From: Alicycliphilus sp. UBA6560
Lineage (GTDB): Bacteria > Pseudomonadota > Gammaproteobacteria > Burkholderiales > Burkholderiaceae_C
Length of the DNA: 64,000 nt
Reading direction: 5' to 3'
Assembly (NCBI GenBank): GCA_002434305.1
Contig: DJJU01000011.1
Coordinates: 62,001-126,000, forward strand
The position numbers and the translations under genes were made by a program. The notes beneath the pieces were generated by a model, which had not been told where the DNA came from, did not search any database, and was given only the letters and a program-made list of their open reading frames with translations. This document shows positions 28,530 through 38,097 of the stretch, one piece after another (positions within the stretch are counted from its first letter, which is position 1; each line of letters starts with the position of its first letter).

Positions 28530-29471
28530 ATGAGCCACACCCGCCCCGCCACCCCCTCCTCCATCGTGATCGCCACGCGCGAAAGCCAGCTGGCCCTGTG
28601 GCAGGCCGAGCACGTGCAGCAGCTGCTGACGGCGCGCGGCCACGCCGTGCAGCTGCTGGGCATGACCACCCGCGGCGACCAGATCCTGGACCGCTCGCTG
28701 TCCAAGGTGGGCGGCAAGGGCCTGTTCGTGAAGGAGCTGGAGGTGGCACTGGAAGAAGGCCGCGCCGACATCGCCGTGCACTCCCTCAAGGATGTGCCCA
28801 TGGAGCTGCCCACCGGTTTCGCCCTGGCCTGCGTGATGGAGCGCGAGGACCCGCGCGACGCCTTCGTCTCGAGCCGCTACGCCGCGCTCGACGAGATTCC
28901 GCAGGGCGGCGTGGTCGGCACCTCCAGCCTGCGCCGCCAGGTGCTGCTGCAGGCGCTGCGCCCCGACCTGAAGATCGAACCGCTGCGTGGCAACGTGAAC
29001 ACCCGCCTGCGCAAGCTGGACGAAGGCCAGTACGACGCCATCGTGCTGGCCGCCGCAGGCCTCAAGCGCCTGGGCCTGGCTGAGCGCATCCGTGCCATCT
29101 TCACGCCCGAGCAGATGCTGCCGGCCGCCGGCCAGGGCGCCCTGGGCATCGAGGTGCGCGCGGCCCGCGCCGACCTGTTTGACGCCCTGGCGCCGCTGGC
29201 CCACCAGCAGACCTGGCTGACGGTGACAGCCGAGCGCGCTGTCAGCCGCGCCATGGGCGGCAGCTGCTCCATGCCGCTAGCCGCGCACGGCCAGTGGCAG
29301 GAGGGCACGCTGCAACTGCGCGCCGCCTGGGGCGATGTGCAGGGCCGCGTGCCGCTGGTGCACGCTCAGGGTCAGGCGCAGGTGCGCACGCTGGAACAGG
29401 CCGACGCCCTCGGTCTGGCCGTGGCGGCGCTGCTGCGCGAGGGCGGCGCCACCGGAGCTGGCCCCCTTTGA
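28530..29471 (+). CDS. hemC: Porphobilinogen deaminase (hydroxymethylbilane synthase)
   Basis: Condenses four porphobilinogens to hydroxymethylbilane in heme synthesis. The 313-residue protein shows VIATRESQLALWQAEHV, GDQILDRSLSKVGGKGLFVKELE, AVHSLKDVPMELP (with the catalytic Asp two motifs on), SSLRRQVLL, LRGNVNTRLRKLDEG, PAAGQGALGIE and the dipyrromethane-binding cysteine in GGSCSMPLAAHG (Cys246). It is first in the hemC-D-X-Y cluster; its stop overlaps the proposed TTG start of hemD. Confidence 0.97.
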   Translation: MSHTRPATPSSIVIATRESQLALWQAEHVQQLLTARGHAVQLLGMTTRGDQILDRSLSKVGGKGLFVKELEVALEEGRADIAVHSLKDVPMELPTGFALACVMEREDPRDAFVSSRYAALDEIPQGGVVGTSSLRRQVLLQALRPDLKIEPLRGNVNTRLRKLDEGQYDAIVLAAAGLKRLGLAERIRAIFTPEQMLPAAGQGALGIEVRAARADLFDALAPLAHQQTWLTVTAERAVSRAMGGSCSMPLAAHGQWQEGTLQLRAAWGDVQGRVPLVHAQGQAQVRTLEQADALGLAVAALLREGGATGAGPL

Positions 29472-30283
29472 ATTCCGCCCCCCGCGCCATCGTCACTCGC
29501 CCGGCGCACGACGCGGCGCAGTGGGTACGCGACCTGGGCGCCCAGGGCATCGCCGCCCAGGCCCTGCCGCTGATTGCCATCCGCACCGTGGCCGGGCCGG
29601 CGCTGGTCCAGGCGCTGCAGCAGGCCCGCGCGGCCGCCGCCGGCTACCGCGCGCTGATGTTCGTCAGCGGCAATGCCGTCACGCATTTCTTTGAGCCAAA
29701 TACGGCTCCAGCCCTTGCTGGACAAGCGCTGGCAGCTACTAATACAAGAGCATGGGCACCCGGCCCCGGCACCGTCCAGGCGCTGCTGGCCGCCGGCGTC
29801 CCCGCTGCGCGCATCGACGCCCCGCCGCCGAGCAGCGCGCAGTTCGACTCCGAGGCGCTGTGGCCCGTGGTGGCGCCGCAGCTGCGAGCCGGCGACCGGG
29901 TGCTCATCGTGCGCGGCGCCAGCGCCCCGGCCGCGCCCGGCGGCAGCGGCCGCGAATGGCTGGCCGCCCACCTGGCCGAGGCCGGCGTGCAGGTGGACTT
30001 CGTCGCCGCCTACGAGCGCTGCGCCCCGGCGCTGGACGTGCCGGCCCTGGCGTTGGCGCGCGAGGCGGCGCAGGACGGGTCGCTGTGGCTGCTGAGCAGC
30101 TCCGAAGCGCTCGCGCATCTGGTCCAAGCCATGCCGGGCCAGGACTGGCAGCACGCCCGCGCGCTGGCCACGCACCCGCGCATCGCACAGGCGGCGCGGG
30201 CCGCCGGTTTCGGCCATGTGCACGAGTGCCGTCCGGCCCTCGCAGACGTGGCCGCGTCGATAAAATCACTGCATGCCCGCTGA
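29468..30283 (+). CDS. hemD: Uroporphyrinogen-III synthase
   Basis: Closes and inverts ring D of hydroxymethylbilane to give uroporphyrinogen III. The 271-residue protein is divergent, as always for HemD, but shows RAIVTRPAHDAAQWVRDL, LMFVSGNAV at about residues 63-71, RAWAPGPGTVQALLAAGV, SSAQFDSEAL, LIVRG and the C-terminal ATHPRIAQAARAAGFG. No ATG fits; the TTG overlapping the hemC stop (TTGA) starts the conserved part and implies translational coupling. Residues about 76-93 come from an in-frame copy of the dispersed palindromic repeat, lengthening a loop between conserved blocks. The gene overlaps hemX by 11 bp. Confidence 0.9.
   Translation: MNSAPRAIVTRPAHDAAQWVRDLGAQGIAAQALPLIAIRTVAGPALVQALQQARAAAAGYRALMFVSGNAVTHFFEPNTAPALAGQALAATNTRAWAPGPGTVQALLAAGVPAARIDAPPPSSAQFDSEALWPVVAPQLRAGDRVLIVRGASAPAAPGGSGREWLAAHLAEAGVQVDFVAAYERCAPALDVPALALAREAAQDGSLWLLSSSEALAHLVQAMPGQDWQHARALATHPRIAQAARAAGFGHVHECRPALADVAASIKSLHAR
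29693..29750 (+). repeat. Dispersed palindromic repeat copy inside hemD
   Basis: The sequence GGCTCCAGCCCTTGCTGGAC followed by AAGCGCTGGCAGCTACTAAT matches the intergenic copies block for block. Here it is translated as about 18 residues (beginning EPNTAPALAG) with no frame change or stop. Confidence 0.85.
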
Positions 30284-31346
30284 GCCCTCCACCGAGCTGA
30301 TTGCCCCCCCGGCAGCCCCGCTGCCGCCGGCCCCTGCCGCCGCGTCGCGCCTGGCGCTGATGGTGCTGGGCGTGGTGGCCGCAGCGGCGCTGGCCAGCTC
30401 GGTGCTGCTGTGGCAGCGCCTGTCCGGCATCCAGGAACAGCTGGCGCGCCAGAGCGCCGACTCCGGCACCCAGGCCATCGAGGCCCGTGCCATGGCGCGC
30501 GAGGCGCAGGAGCTGGCGCGCGACGCCTCCGCCCGCCTGGCCCTCACCGAGGCGCGCGTGGCCGAGGTGGCACTGCAGCGAAGCCAGCTCGAAGAACTCA
30601 TGCACAGCCTGTCGCGCACCCGCGACGAGAACCTGGTGGTGGACATCGAGGCCGCCCTGCGCCTGGCGCAGCAGCAGTCGCAGCTGACCGGCAGTCTGCA
30701 GCCCCTGGTGGCCGCCCTCAAGGGCGCCAGCCAGCGCATCGAGCGCGCCGCCCAGCCGCGCCTGGCGCCGCTGCAGCGCGCCATGGCGCAGGACCTGGAG
30801 CGGCTGCAGCGTGCCAGCGTCACCGACACCGCCGGCCTGCTGGTGCGCATCGACGACCTTGCGCGCCAGGTCGATGAGCTGCCGCTGTCCAACGACGTCG
30901 GGCCGGCCCATGCGGCACGCCCGCCGGCCGCCGCGCCGTCGTCCGGTGCAGCGGGCGAAGCCCCCGAGCAGCCGCGCTGGCAGGCCGCGCTGCGCACGGG
31001 CTGGGATGCCGTGCGCGACGAGGTGCGCAGCCTGGTGCGCGTGAGCCGCATCGACCGCCCCGAGGCCATGCTGGTCGCACCCGAGCAGGCTTTCTTCCTG
31101 CGCGAGAATCTCAAGCTCAAGCTGCTCAATGCGCGTCTGGCGCTGCTGACGCGCCGGATGGACTCCGCGCGCACCGATCTGCAGGCCGTGCATGCCGGCG
31201 TGGCGCGCTACTTCGACCCGGCCTCGCGCCGCACGCAAGGCGCCCTGCAGGCCCTGGTGCTGGTGCAGTCCCACCTCAAGAGCGCCGAGGTGCCCCAGCT
31301 GGAAGACACCTTCGCCGCGCTGGCCACCGCGGCCGCGGGGCGCTGA
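30273..31346 (+). CDS. hemX: HemX-family protein (uroporphyrin-III C-methyltransferase-like)
   Basis: A 357-residue inner-membrane protein: a Pro/Ala-rich cytoplasmic N-terminus, one membrane segment at about residues 27-47 (LALMVLGVVAAAALASSVLLW), then a long helical coiled-coil domain rich in Arg/Glu/Gln and a conserved C-terminal half (VRVSRIDRPEAMLVAPEQAFFLRENLKLKLLNARLALLTR). It belongs to the HemX family, often annotated as uroporphyrin-III C-methyltransferase although it has no methyltransferase motifs. It is encoded between hemD (11-bp overlap) and hemY (4-bp gap) and probably acts as a scaffold for late heme synthesis. Confidence 0.92.
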   Translation: MPAEPSTELIAPPAAPLPPAPAAASRLALMVLGVVAAAALASSVLLWQRLSGIQEQLARQSADSGTQAIEARAMAREAQELARDASARLALTEARVAEVALQRSQLEELMHSLSRTRDENLVVDIEAALRLAQQQSQLTGSLQPLVAALKGASQRIERAAQPRLAPLQRAMAQDLERLQRASVTDTAGLLVRIDDLARQVDELPLSNDVGPAHAARPPAAAPSSGAAGEAPEQPRWQAALRTGWDAVRDEVRSLVRVSRIDRPEAMLVAPEQAFFLRENLKLKLLNARLALLTRRMDSARTDLQAVHAGVARYFDPASRRTQGALQALVLVQSHLKSAEVPQLEDTFAALATAAAGR

Positions 31347-31350
31347 CGCC

Positions 31351-32616
31351 ATGCGCGCCGCCCTGTGGCTGCTGGCCCTGTTCGGCGTCGCCGTCGCCGT
31401 GGCCCTGTTCGCCGGCAACAACCAGGGCACGGTCACCCTGTTCTGGCCGCCCTACCGGGTGGACCTGTCGCTGAACCTCGTCCTGCTGCTACTGGTGGCC
31501 GGCTTCGCCCTGCTGTACGCGGCGCTGCGCGGCACCGCTACCCTGCTGGAGTTGCCCGGACGGGCGCGCCGCTGGCGCCTGATGCAAAAGGAGCGCGCCA
31601 TGCACGCAGCGCTGCTGGATGCCATGACGCAGCTGCTGGCCGGGCGCTTTCTGCGCGCCCGCCGCGCTGCCGAAGGGGCCGTCGCCCAGGAGCGCGCCCT
31701 GGCCGATGCGCGCAGCGCCGTGCCGCACCGGCGCCGGCTGCGCGCCTTGTCCCACCTGCTGGCTGCCGAGGCCTCGCATGCGCTGCAGGACGCCGCCACT
31801 CGCGACGCCCACCTGCAGCAGGCCCTGGACGGCGTACCCGAGCGCGGCCCCGATGCCGAACTGCGCGAGGGCGCCCAGCTGCGCTCCGCCCGCTGGGCGC
31901 TGGATGACCGCGACGCCGCCACCGCGCTGGAGCGCCTGGCCGCCCTGCCCGTGGGCGCCGCGCGCCGCACCCTGGCCCTGCGCGCGCGTCTGAAGGCCGC
32001 GCGCCTGGACCACCGCACGGCCGACGCCCTGGATACGGCCCGCCTGCTGGCCAAGCACCATGCTTTCCCGCCGGCCGCGGCGGCCAGCATTGTCCGCAGC
32101 CTGCTGCTGGAGCTGGTCGACGGCGCCCACGACACGGCCCAGCTGCAGCGTATCTGGCAGAACCTTGAGCCCGCCGAGCGCGCCATGCCCGAGGTGGCGG
32201 TGCAGGCCGCGCAGCGCCTGGCCCAACTGGGCGGCGAGCCGACGCAGGTACGCGCCTGGCTGCTGCCGGTGTGGGAGCGCCTGGCCGAGCCACTGCCAGA
32301 GCACCAGGCGCTCAAGCTCATCGGTGTGCTGCAGGACAACCTGGACGGGCTGGACGGGCCCTGGCTGGCCCGTATCGAGGCCGCCAGCCAGGCACGCCCG
32401 CGCGACGCGCGTCTGCAGTACCTGTCGGCCATGGCCTGCCTGCAGCGCGAGCTGTGGGGCAAAGCGCGCCAGCTGCTGGGTCAGGCCGCGCCGCAACTGG
32501 CCGACCCGGCCCTGCGTGCCAGCGCCTGGCGCGCCCTGGCGCAACTGGCCGAGCAGCGCGGCGACGAAGCCGAGGCACTGACCGCCTGGAAGCAAGCCGC
32601 GCAGGTCGCCCGCTAA
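31351..32616 (+). CDS. hemY: HemY, TPR-containing heme-biosynthesis membrane protein
   Basis: A 421-residue protein with two N-terminal membrane segments (about residues 3-20 and 39-58) containing the HemY_N pattern FAGNNQGTVTLFWPPYRVDLSLNLVLLLLVA, followed by a TPR-like helical domain to the C-terminus. This is the proteobacterial HemY scaffold, not the protoporphyrinogen oxidase of the same name from Gram-positives. It is last in the hemCDXY operon; the ATG is 4 bp after the hemX stop. Confidence 0.93.
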   Translation: MRAALWLLALFGVAVAVALFAGNNQGTVTLFWPPYRVDLSLNLVLLLLVAGFALLYAALRGTATLLELPGRARRWRLMQKERAMHAALLDAMTQLLAGRFLRARRAAEGAVAQERALADARSAVPHRRRLRALSHLLAAEASHALQDAATRDAHLQQALDGVPERGPDAELREGAQLRSARWALDDRDAATALERLAALPVGAARRTLALRARLKAARLDHRTADALDTARLLAKHHAFPPAAAASIVRSLLLELVDGAHDTAQLQRIWQNLEPAERAMPEVAVQAAQRLAQLGGEPTQVRAWLLPVWERLAEPLPEHQALKLIGVLQDNLDGLDGPWLARIEAASQARPRDARLQYLSAMACLQRELWGKARQLLGQAAPQLADPALRASAWRALAQLAEQRGDEAEALTAWKQAAQVAR

Positions 32617-32639
32617 CAGCGTTGATGGGCAAGCAGCGC

Positions 32640-32882
32640 TCAGCGGCGCTTGCGCGGGCCCATGCCGAGGCCTTCCTTTTGCTTGGCGATGCGGTCGCGC
32701 TTGCGCTGGTCCATGCGCTCCACGGCGCGGCGCTTGGTGTAGCCCGAGGCATCGGCCCAGGCCCACCAGGCCGCGGTCACGGCGAACGGAGACAGCACCC
32801 ACCACCATGACCACTGCGCCACAGGGTCGATCTCCAGGTATTTGAGCAGTATCAACAGCAGGCCCAAAAGCAGCGTATACAC
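32640..32882 (-). CDS. Small Trp-rich membrane protein (TIGR04438 type)
   Basis: An 80-residue protein with two membrane segments, a central WSWWWVLSPFAVTAAWWAWAD block with seven tryptophans in about 20 residues, then SGYTKRRAVERMDQRKRDRIAKQ, a basic helical tail. This pattern is the small Trp-rich family found in Burkholderiales. I chose the GTG at 32882 because GGAGG lies 8 nt upstream and family members begin with a short xYxLLLG sequence; a GTG two codons earlier is too near the RBS. Function unknown. It is convergent with hemY and divergent from the cytochrome gene. Confidence 0.85.
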   Translation of the reverse strand: MYTLLLGLLLILLKYLEIDPVAQWSWWWVLSPFAVTAAWWAWADASGYTKRRAVERMDQRKRDRIAKQKEGLGMGPRKRR

Positions 32883-32989
32883 GGTCACATCCTCCTCTGC
32901 GGAGCGGGCTTTGAAGGCCTCCCGTCAACCGCGAACACTACAATCCAATCAAGGTCAAAATGTACTTCAACCCCCACAGGAAACTCATC

Positions 32990-33295
32990 ATGAAGCGCAC
33001 TCTCATCACCCTCGCCATGACGCTGTCGGTTGCCGTGCCCGCCATGGCCGACCAGGCCCTGGCCACGTCCAAGAACTGCATGGCCTGCCACGCCGTGGAC
33101 AAGAAGCTGGTGGGCCCCGCCTACAAGGAAGTGGCCGCCAAGTACGCCGGCCAGGCCGGCGCTGCCGACAAGCTGGCCGAGAAGATCATGAAGGGCAGCT
33201 CCGGCGTGTGGGGCCCCGTGCCCATGCCCGCCAACGCCCAGGTCAGCGCCGACGAAGCCAAGAAGCTGGCCACCTGGATCCTGGCGACCAAGTAA
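32990..33295 (+). CDS. Periplasmic class I cytochrome c (c-551/c-552 type)
   Basis: A 101-residue electron carrier. Residues 1-20 form a Sec signal peptide ending AMA, then the heme motif CMACH at 30-34, the VGPAYKEVAAKYAGQ segment typical of c-551, and the axial Met79 in GVWGPVPMPAN. AGGAAA precedes the ATG. Such cytochromes donate electrons to terminal oxidases or nitrite reductase. A strong terminator follows directly. Confidence 0.95.
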   Translation: MKRTLITLAMTLSVAVPAMADQALATSKNCMACHAVDKKLVGPAYKEVAAKYAGQAGAADKLAEKIMKGSSGVWGPVPMPANAQVSADEAKKLATWILATK

Positions 33296-33326
33296 GAAGC
33301 CAGGCCGCAGAGCCTCTTAAGTACGA

Positions 33327-33363
33327 CAAAGCCGCAGCGCCTTTGGGGCGCCGCGGCTTTTTG
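33327..33363. terminator. Bidirectional terminator after cytochrome c
   Basis: Stem AAAGCCGC(AGC)GCC / GGC(GCC)GCGGCTTT with TTTTT downstream on the plus strand and an A-run on the other side. It separates two convergent genes. Confidence 0.8.
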
Positions 33364-33383
33364 CTGTTTGCCTGAAAGACCGC

Positions 33384-33863
33384 TTACAGGCGCAGACCGG
33401 GCTCGACGCGCGGAGGGACAGCATCGCCGTGGCGGTGCAGTTGGTCCTCCAGCTGGCCGACGTAGGCCGCCGTGACGTTGTCCGATTCCTGCACGCGGGC
33501 GTTCAGGCGCGCTTCCAGGGTGTCCATGCGCGCCAGCATCACGCTTTGCTGAGTTTCCAGAAAGCCGCGCAGCTCGGTGAAACGCGAGGCCTCGGCCTTG
33601 TCGGCCAGTTCGCGCTGGGCCGCCATTTCCTTAGAGTGGCGGCGCGTCTCCATCAGCACCGAACCGTGCAGCGTCAGCACGTAGGCCAGGAAGATGATGG
33701 CCATCACGCCGGTCAGCGCCAGCATGATGAGTCCCAGCGGGGCCTGGACCGTCGTCAGGCCCAGCGACACCGTGGTGGGCATCGACAACGTGGGCCAGTT
33801 CAGCACGGCCAGCGCGGCGATGGCCAGCATGATGAGCACCAGGACAAGGGATCGCAGGTTCAT
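33384..33863 (-). CDS. Inner-membrane protein with LapA-like N-terminus and coiled coil
   Basis: A 159-residue protein with two membrane segments (about residues 5-22 and 43-66) in the arrangement of LapA-domain (DUF1049) proteins: short loop with NWPTLSMPTTVSLGL, then the second helix. A cytoplasmic helical region follows (RRHSKEMAAQRELADKAEASRF to about residue 145) likely to form a coiled coil. GAGGAG precedes the ATG. Function unknown; LapA-type proteins take part in envelope assembly. Confidence 0.7.
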   Translation of the reverse strand: MNLRSLVLVLIMLAIAALAVLNWPTLSMPTTVSLGLTTVQAPLGLIMLALTGVMAIIFLAYVLTLHGSVLMETRRHSKEMAAQRELADKAEASRFTELRGFLETQQSVMLARMDTLEARLNARVQESDNVTAAYVGQLEDQLHRHGDAVPPRVEPGLRL

Positions 33864-33965
33864 GGGAAAAACTCCTCGGCAAATTGGGCAGACGCTGTTG
33901 TAACCCATGACCCGCCTGTGCACGGCGCGCGCGGAGCCATTCGCGCAACGCTCCTACAGCAGGAC

Positions 33966-33998
33966 GAAAAAAAGCCGCCCGGCCTTGCAGCGGGCGGC
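33966..33998 (-). terminator. Rho-independent terminator downstream of acs
   Basis: On the minus strand GCCGCCCG / CGGGCGGC flank a 9-nt loop and are followed by seven T residues. It lies 25 bp after the acs stop. Confidence 0.85.
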
Positions 33999-34023
33999 CT
34001 GAGCGGCTGGCGCCGCGCCTGGG

Positions 34024-36018
<1,995 letters not shown>

Positions 36019-36149
36019 GGTTTTGTCTCCTTTAGGCACGAATGGCACGGATAGGCACGAAATTCTCCGCCTGACTGTCGACCCTGGGACTTACAAAGCA
36101 CTGACGCATCTCAAGCGCCCGGCCGTGGGGGTTAGCTGCGGAATTTTTA

Positions 36150-36208
36150 GGCAAAAAAGGGCCCCAACGCTTGCCAGGCAAGCGCCGGCAGCTATTTAAA
36201 ACATAGCA
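36150..36208 (+). repeat. Dispersed palindromic repeat copy upstream of acs
   Basis: Contains AAAAAAGGGCCCCAACGCTT, loop, CAAGCGCCGGCAGCTATTT and AACATAGCAAAA. The arms have two mismatches against the commonest version. Confidence 0.8.
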
Positions 36209-36247
36209 AAACAGATTAGGGATAACACAAAAGCAAAAACCTTTCTT

Positions 36248-36276
36248 TTGACGCAAAGTATCTCAATTTTTATACT
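36248..36276 (+). promoter_or_regulatory. Candidate sigma-70 promoter for proVWX
   Basis: TTGACG at 36248-36253, a 17-bp spacer, and TATACT at 36271-36276: one mismatch from consensus in the -35 and one in the -10. It faces proV, whose ATG is about 505 bp downstream. Confidence 0.5.
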
Positions 36277-36787
36277 TCGCCGGTGTTTTACAACCTGCCA
36301 CGCAGGTAATCCGCCTCCCGCCGGCTCTTTGGCCGGGCCGTGTGACCACGGCGGATCTTCGCGTCGCAGCGCCCTCGTTCCATCCATTTGACGGACACGG
36401 CGCGCGTCGTCCGGCCGAAGTTTCGGCCCTGATGCTGATTTTCTGGTGCCTGGCCGCTTCCCAGCGGGCGGCGTGGCACCCGCGGCGCCAGGCAAGTGCC
36501 ATTTGCGGCTTTTTTCTTGCCTTCCCGCGCTGATCCCAGGCCCTTGCGCACCCTTGCTGCGTGCCATTCGGGCCGTCCAGGTCACTGGTGGTCTTTCCCG
36601 TGTCCGCCTTGCCGGCCCTGCCCGCCGCGCGCGTTACCCATTGCGGATGCGTGCTGCCCGGGCGGTGCCGGCGCATCGGGGTTTCGCAGGCTTGTCCTGT
36701 CCTTGCTTCGGCTTCCATGCCCTGGGCGCCGCCGTGCGCGCAGGGGCTCTTCACAGCCATTACTACAGCGAGGGAGGAAGCCATCCC

Positions 36788-38074
36788 ATGGCCAAGCAGA
36801 TCATCATCGACCACGTCTTCAAGGTCTTCGGCGAGGCGCCGCAGCGCGCGCTCGAACTCGTGCAGCAGGGCCTGTCCAAGCAGGACATCCTGGCGCGCAC
36901 CGGCAACTCCATCGGCGTGTTCGACGCCAGCTTCACCATCGAGCCCGGCGAGATCTTCGTCGTCATGGGCCTGTCCGGCTCGGGCAAGTCCACCCTGGTG
37001 CGCATGCTCAACCGCCTGATCGCGCCCACCAGCGGACGCATCCTGGTCGAAGGCCAGGACATCAGTGCCTTGAGCGATCGCGACCTGCGCGCCCTGCGAC
37101 GCAAGGACATCTCCATGGTGTTTCAGTCCTTCGCGCTGATGCCCCACCTCACAGTGCTGCAAAACACTGCCTTCGGCCTGGAACTGGCCGGCGTCGGCCA
37201 GGCCGAGCGCGAGCAGGCGGCCGAACAGGCGCTGGCCCAGGTAGGACTGGCCGGCTGGGGCGCCAGCTACCCCGATGAGCTGTCGGGCGGCATGCAGCAG
37301 CGCGTGGGCCTGGCCCGGGCGCTGGCCTCAGACCCTTCCATCCTGCTGATGGACGAAGCCTTCTCGGCGCTGGACCCCATCATCCGCACCGAGATGCAGT
37401 CCGAGCTGCTGCGCCTGCAGGAGCACAAGCGCCGCACCATCGTCTTCATCTCGCACGACCTGGACGAGGCCATGCGCATCGGCGACCGCATCGCCATCAT
37501 GAAGGACGGCCAGGTGGTGCAGGTGGGCACGCCCGACGAGATCCTGCGCTGCCCGGCCAACGACTACGTGCGCAGCTTCGTGCGCGGTGTGGACGCCGCC
37601 GCCGTGTTCAAGGCCGGGGACATCGCCCGCCAGGCGCTCACCGTGGTCTCGGCGCACGAGGACCGAGGCTGCCGCGCCGCGCTGCGCATCCTGGAGGATT
37701 CCGACCGCGAACACGCCTATGTACTGGGCAATGACCAGCGCCTGCTGGGCGTAGTCTCCTCGCAGTCGCTGCGCGAGGCGCTGCACGGCCACCATGGCCC
37801 GCTGGGCCTGCGCCACGCCTTTCTGCCTGGCGCCCAGCCGGTCAGCGCCGACACACCGGTGGCCGACCTGTTCGGCCCCATGTCCACGGCGCCGTGCCCG
37901 CTGCCGGTGGTCACCGAGGCCGGCAAGTACCTGGGCGTGGTCAGCCGCACCGGCGTGATGCGTTTCCTGGACCGCGACACCCCGCCCGTGCCCCCGCCGC
38001 AGGAAGAGCGCGCGCCGCTGCAGCTCAACCCCCACTTTCCGCAGGCCACTGACCCCGTGGCGCCGCTGCACTGA
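36788..38074 (+). CDS. proV: Glycine betaine/proline ABC transporter ATP-binding protein
   Basis: ATPase of an osmoprotectant importer. The 428-residue protein has the ProV-type N-terminus (IIIDHVFKVFGEAPQRALELVQQG, KQDILARTG), Walker A GLSGSGKST at 61-69, the signature LSGGMQQRVGLARALA, Walker B ILLMDEAFSALDP, and two C-terminal CBS domains (about residues 290-400) which in homologs sense ionic strength. GAGGGAGGAAG lies 8-10 nt before the ATG. It is first in proV-proW-proX-proX'. Confidence 0.95.
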   Translation: MAKQIIIDHVFKVFGEAPQRALELVQQGLSKQDILARTGNSIGVFDASFTIEPGEIFVVMGLSGSGKSTLVRMLNRLIAPTSGRILVEGQDISALSDRDLRALRRKDISMVFQSFALMPHLTVLQNTAFGLELAGVGQAEREQAAEQALAQVGLAGWGASYPDELSGGMQQRVGLARALASDPSILLMDEAFSALDPIIRTEMQSELLRLQEHKRRTIVFISHDLDEAMRIGDRIAIMKDGQVVQVGTPDEILRCPANDYVRSFVRGVDAAAVFKAGDIARQALTVVSAHEDRGCRAALRILEDSDREHAYVLGNDQRLLGVVSSQSLREALHGHHGPLGLRHAFLPGAQPVSADTPVADLFGPMSTAPCPLPVVTEAGKYLGVVSRTGVMRFLDRDTPPVPPPQEERAPLQLNPHFPQATDPVAPLH

Positions 38075-38097
38075 CACGACAAGGAGGCAACAAGACC

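Larger units (their letters stand above)
36019..36787. other. 769-bp intergenic region between acs and proV
   Basis: No convincing gene. The left part (to about 36290) is AT-rich for this genome, with one palindromic repeat copy and a near-consensus promoter facing proV. The right 500 bp are GC-rich and would form a long untranslated leader of proV. Reading frames there have no family-like sequence or RBS. I see no recognised riboswitch motif. Confidence 0.6.

Noticed and set aside
32870..32890. GTATACA-like sequence as a fifth GntR site
   Set aside because: It is part of the coding start of the Trp-rich protein (Val-Tyr-Thr), lacks the second TTTTTGTAT element, and is far from purine genes.
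36446..36787. N-terminal extension of proV by 114 codons
   Set aside because: The extension has no family sequence or RBS, whereas MAKQIIIDHVFKVFG with a good RBS is the normal ProV start.
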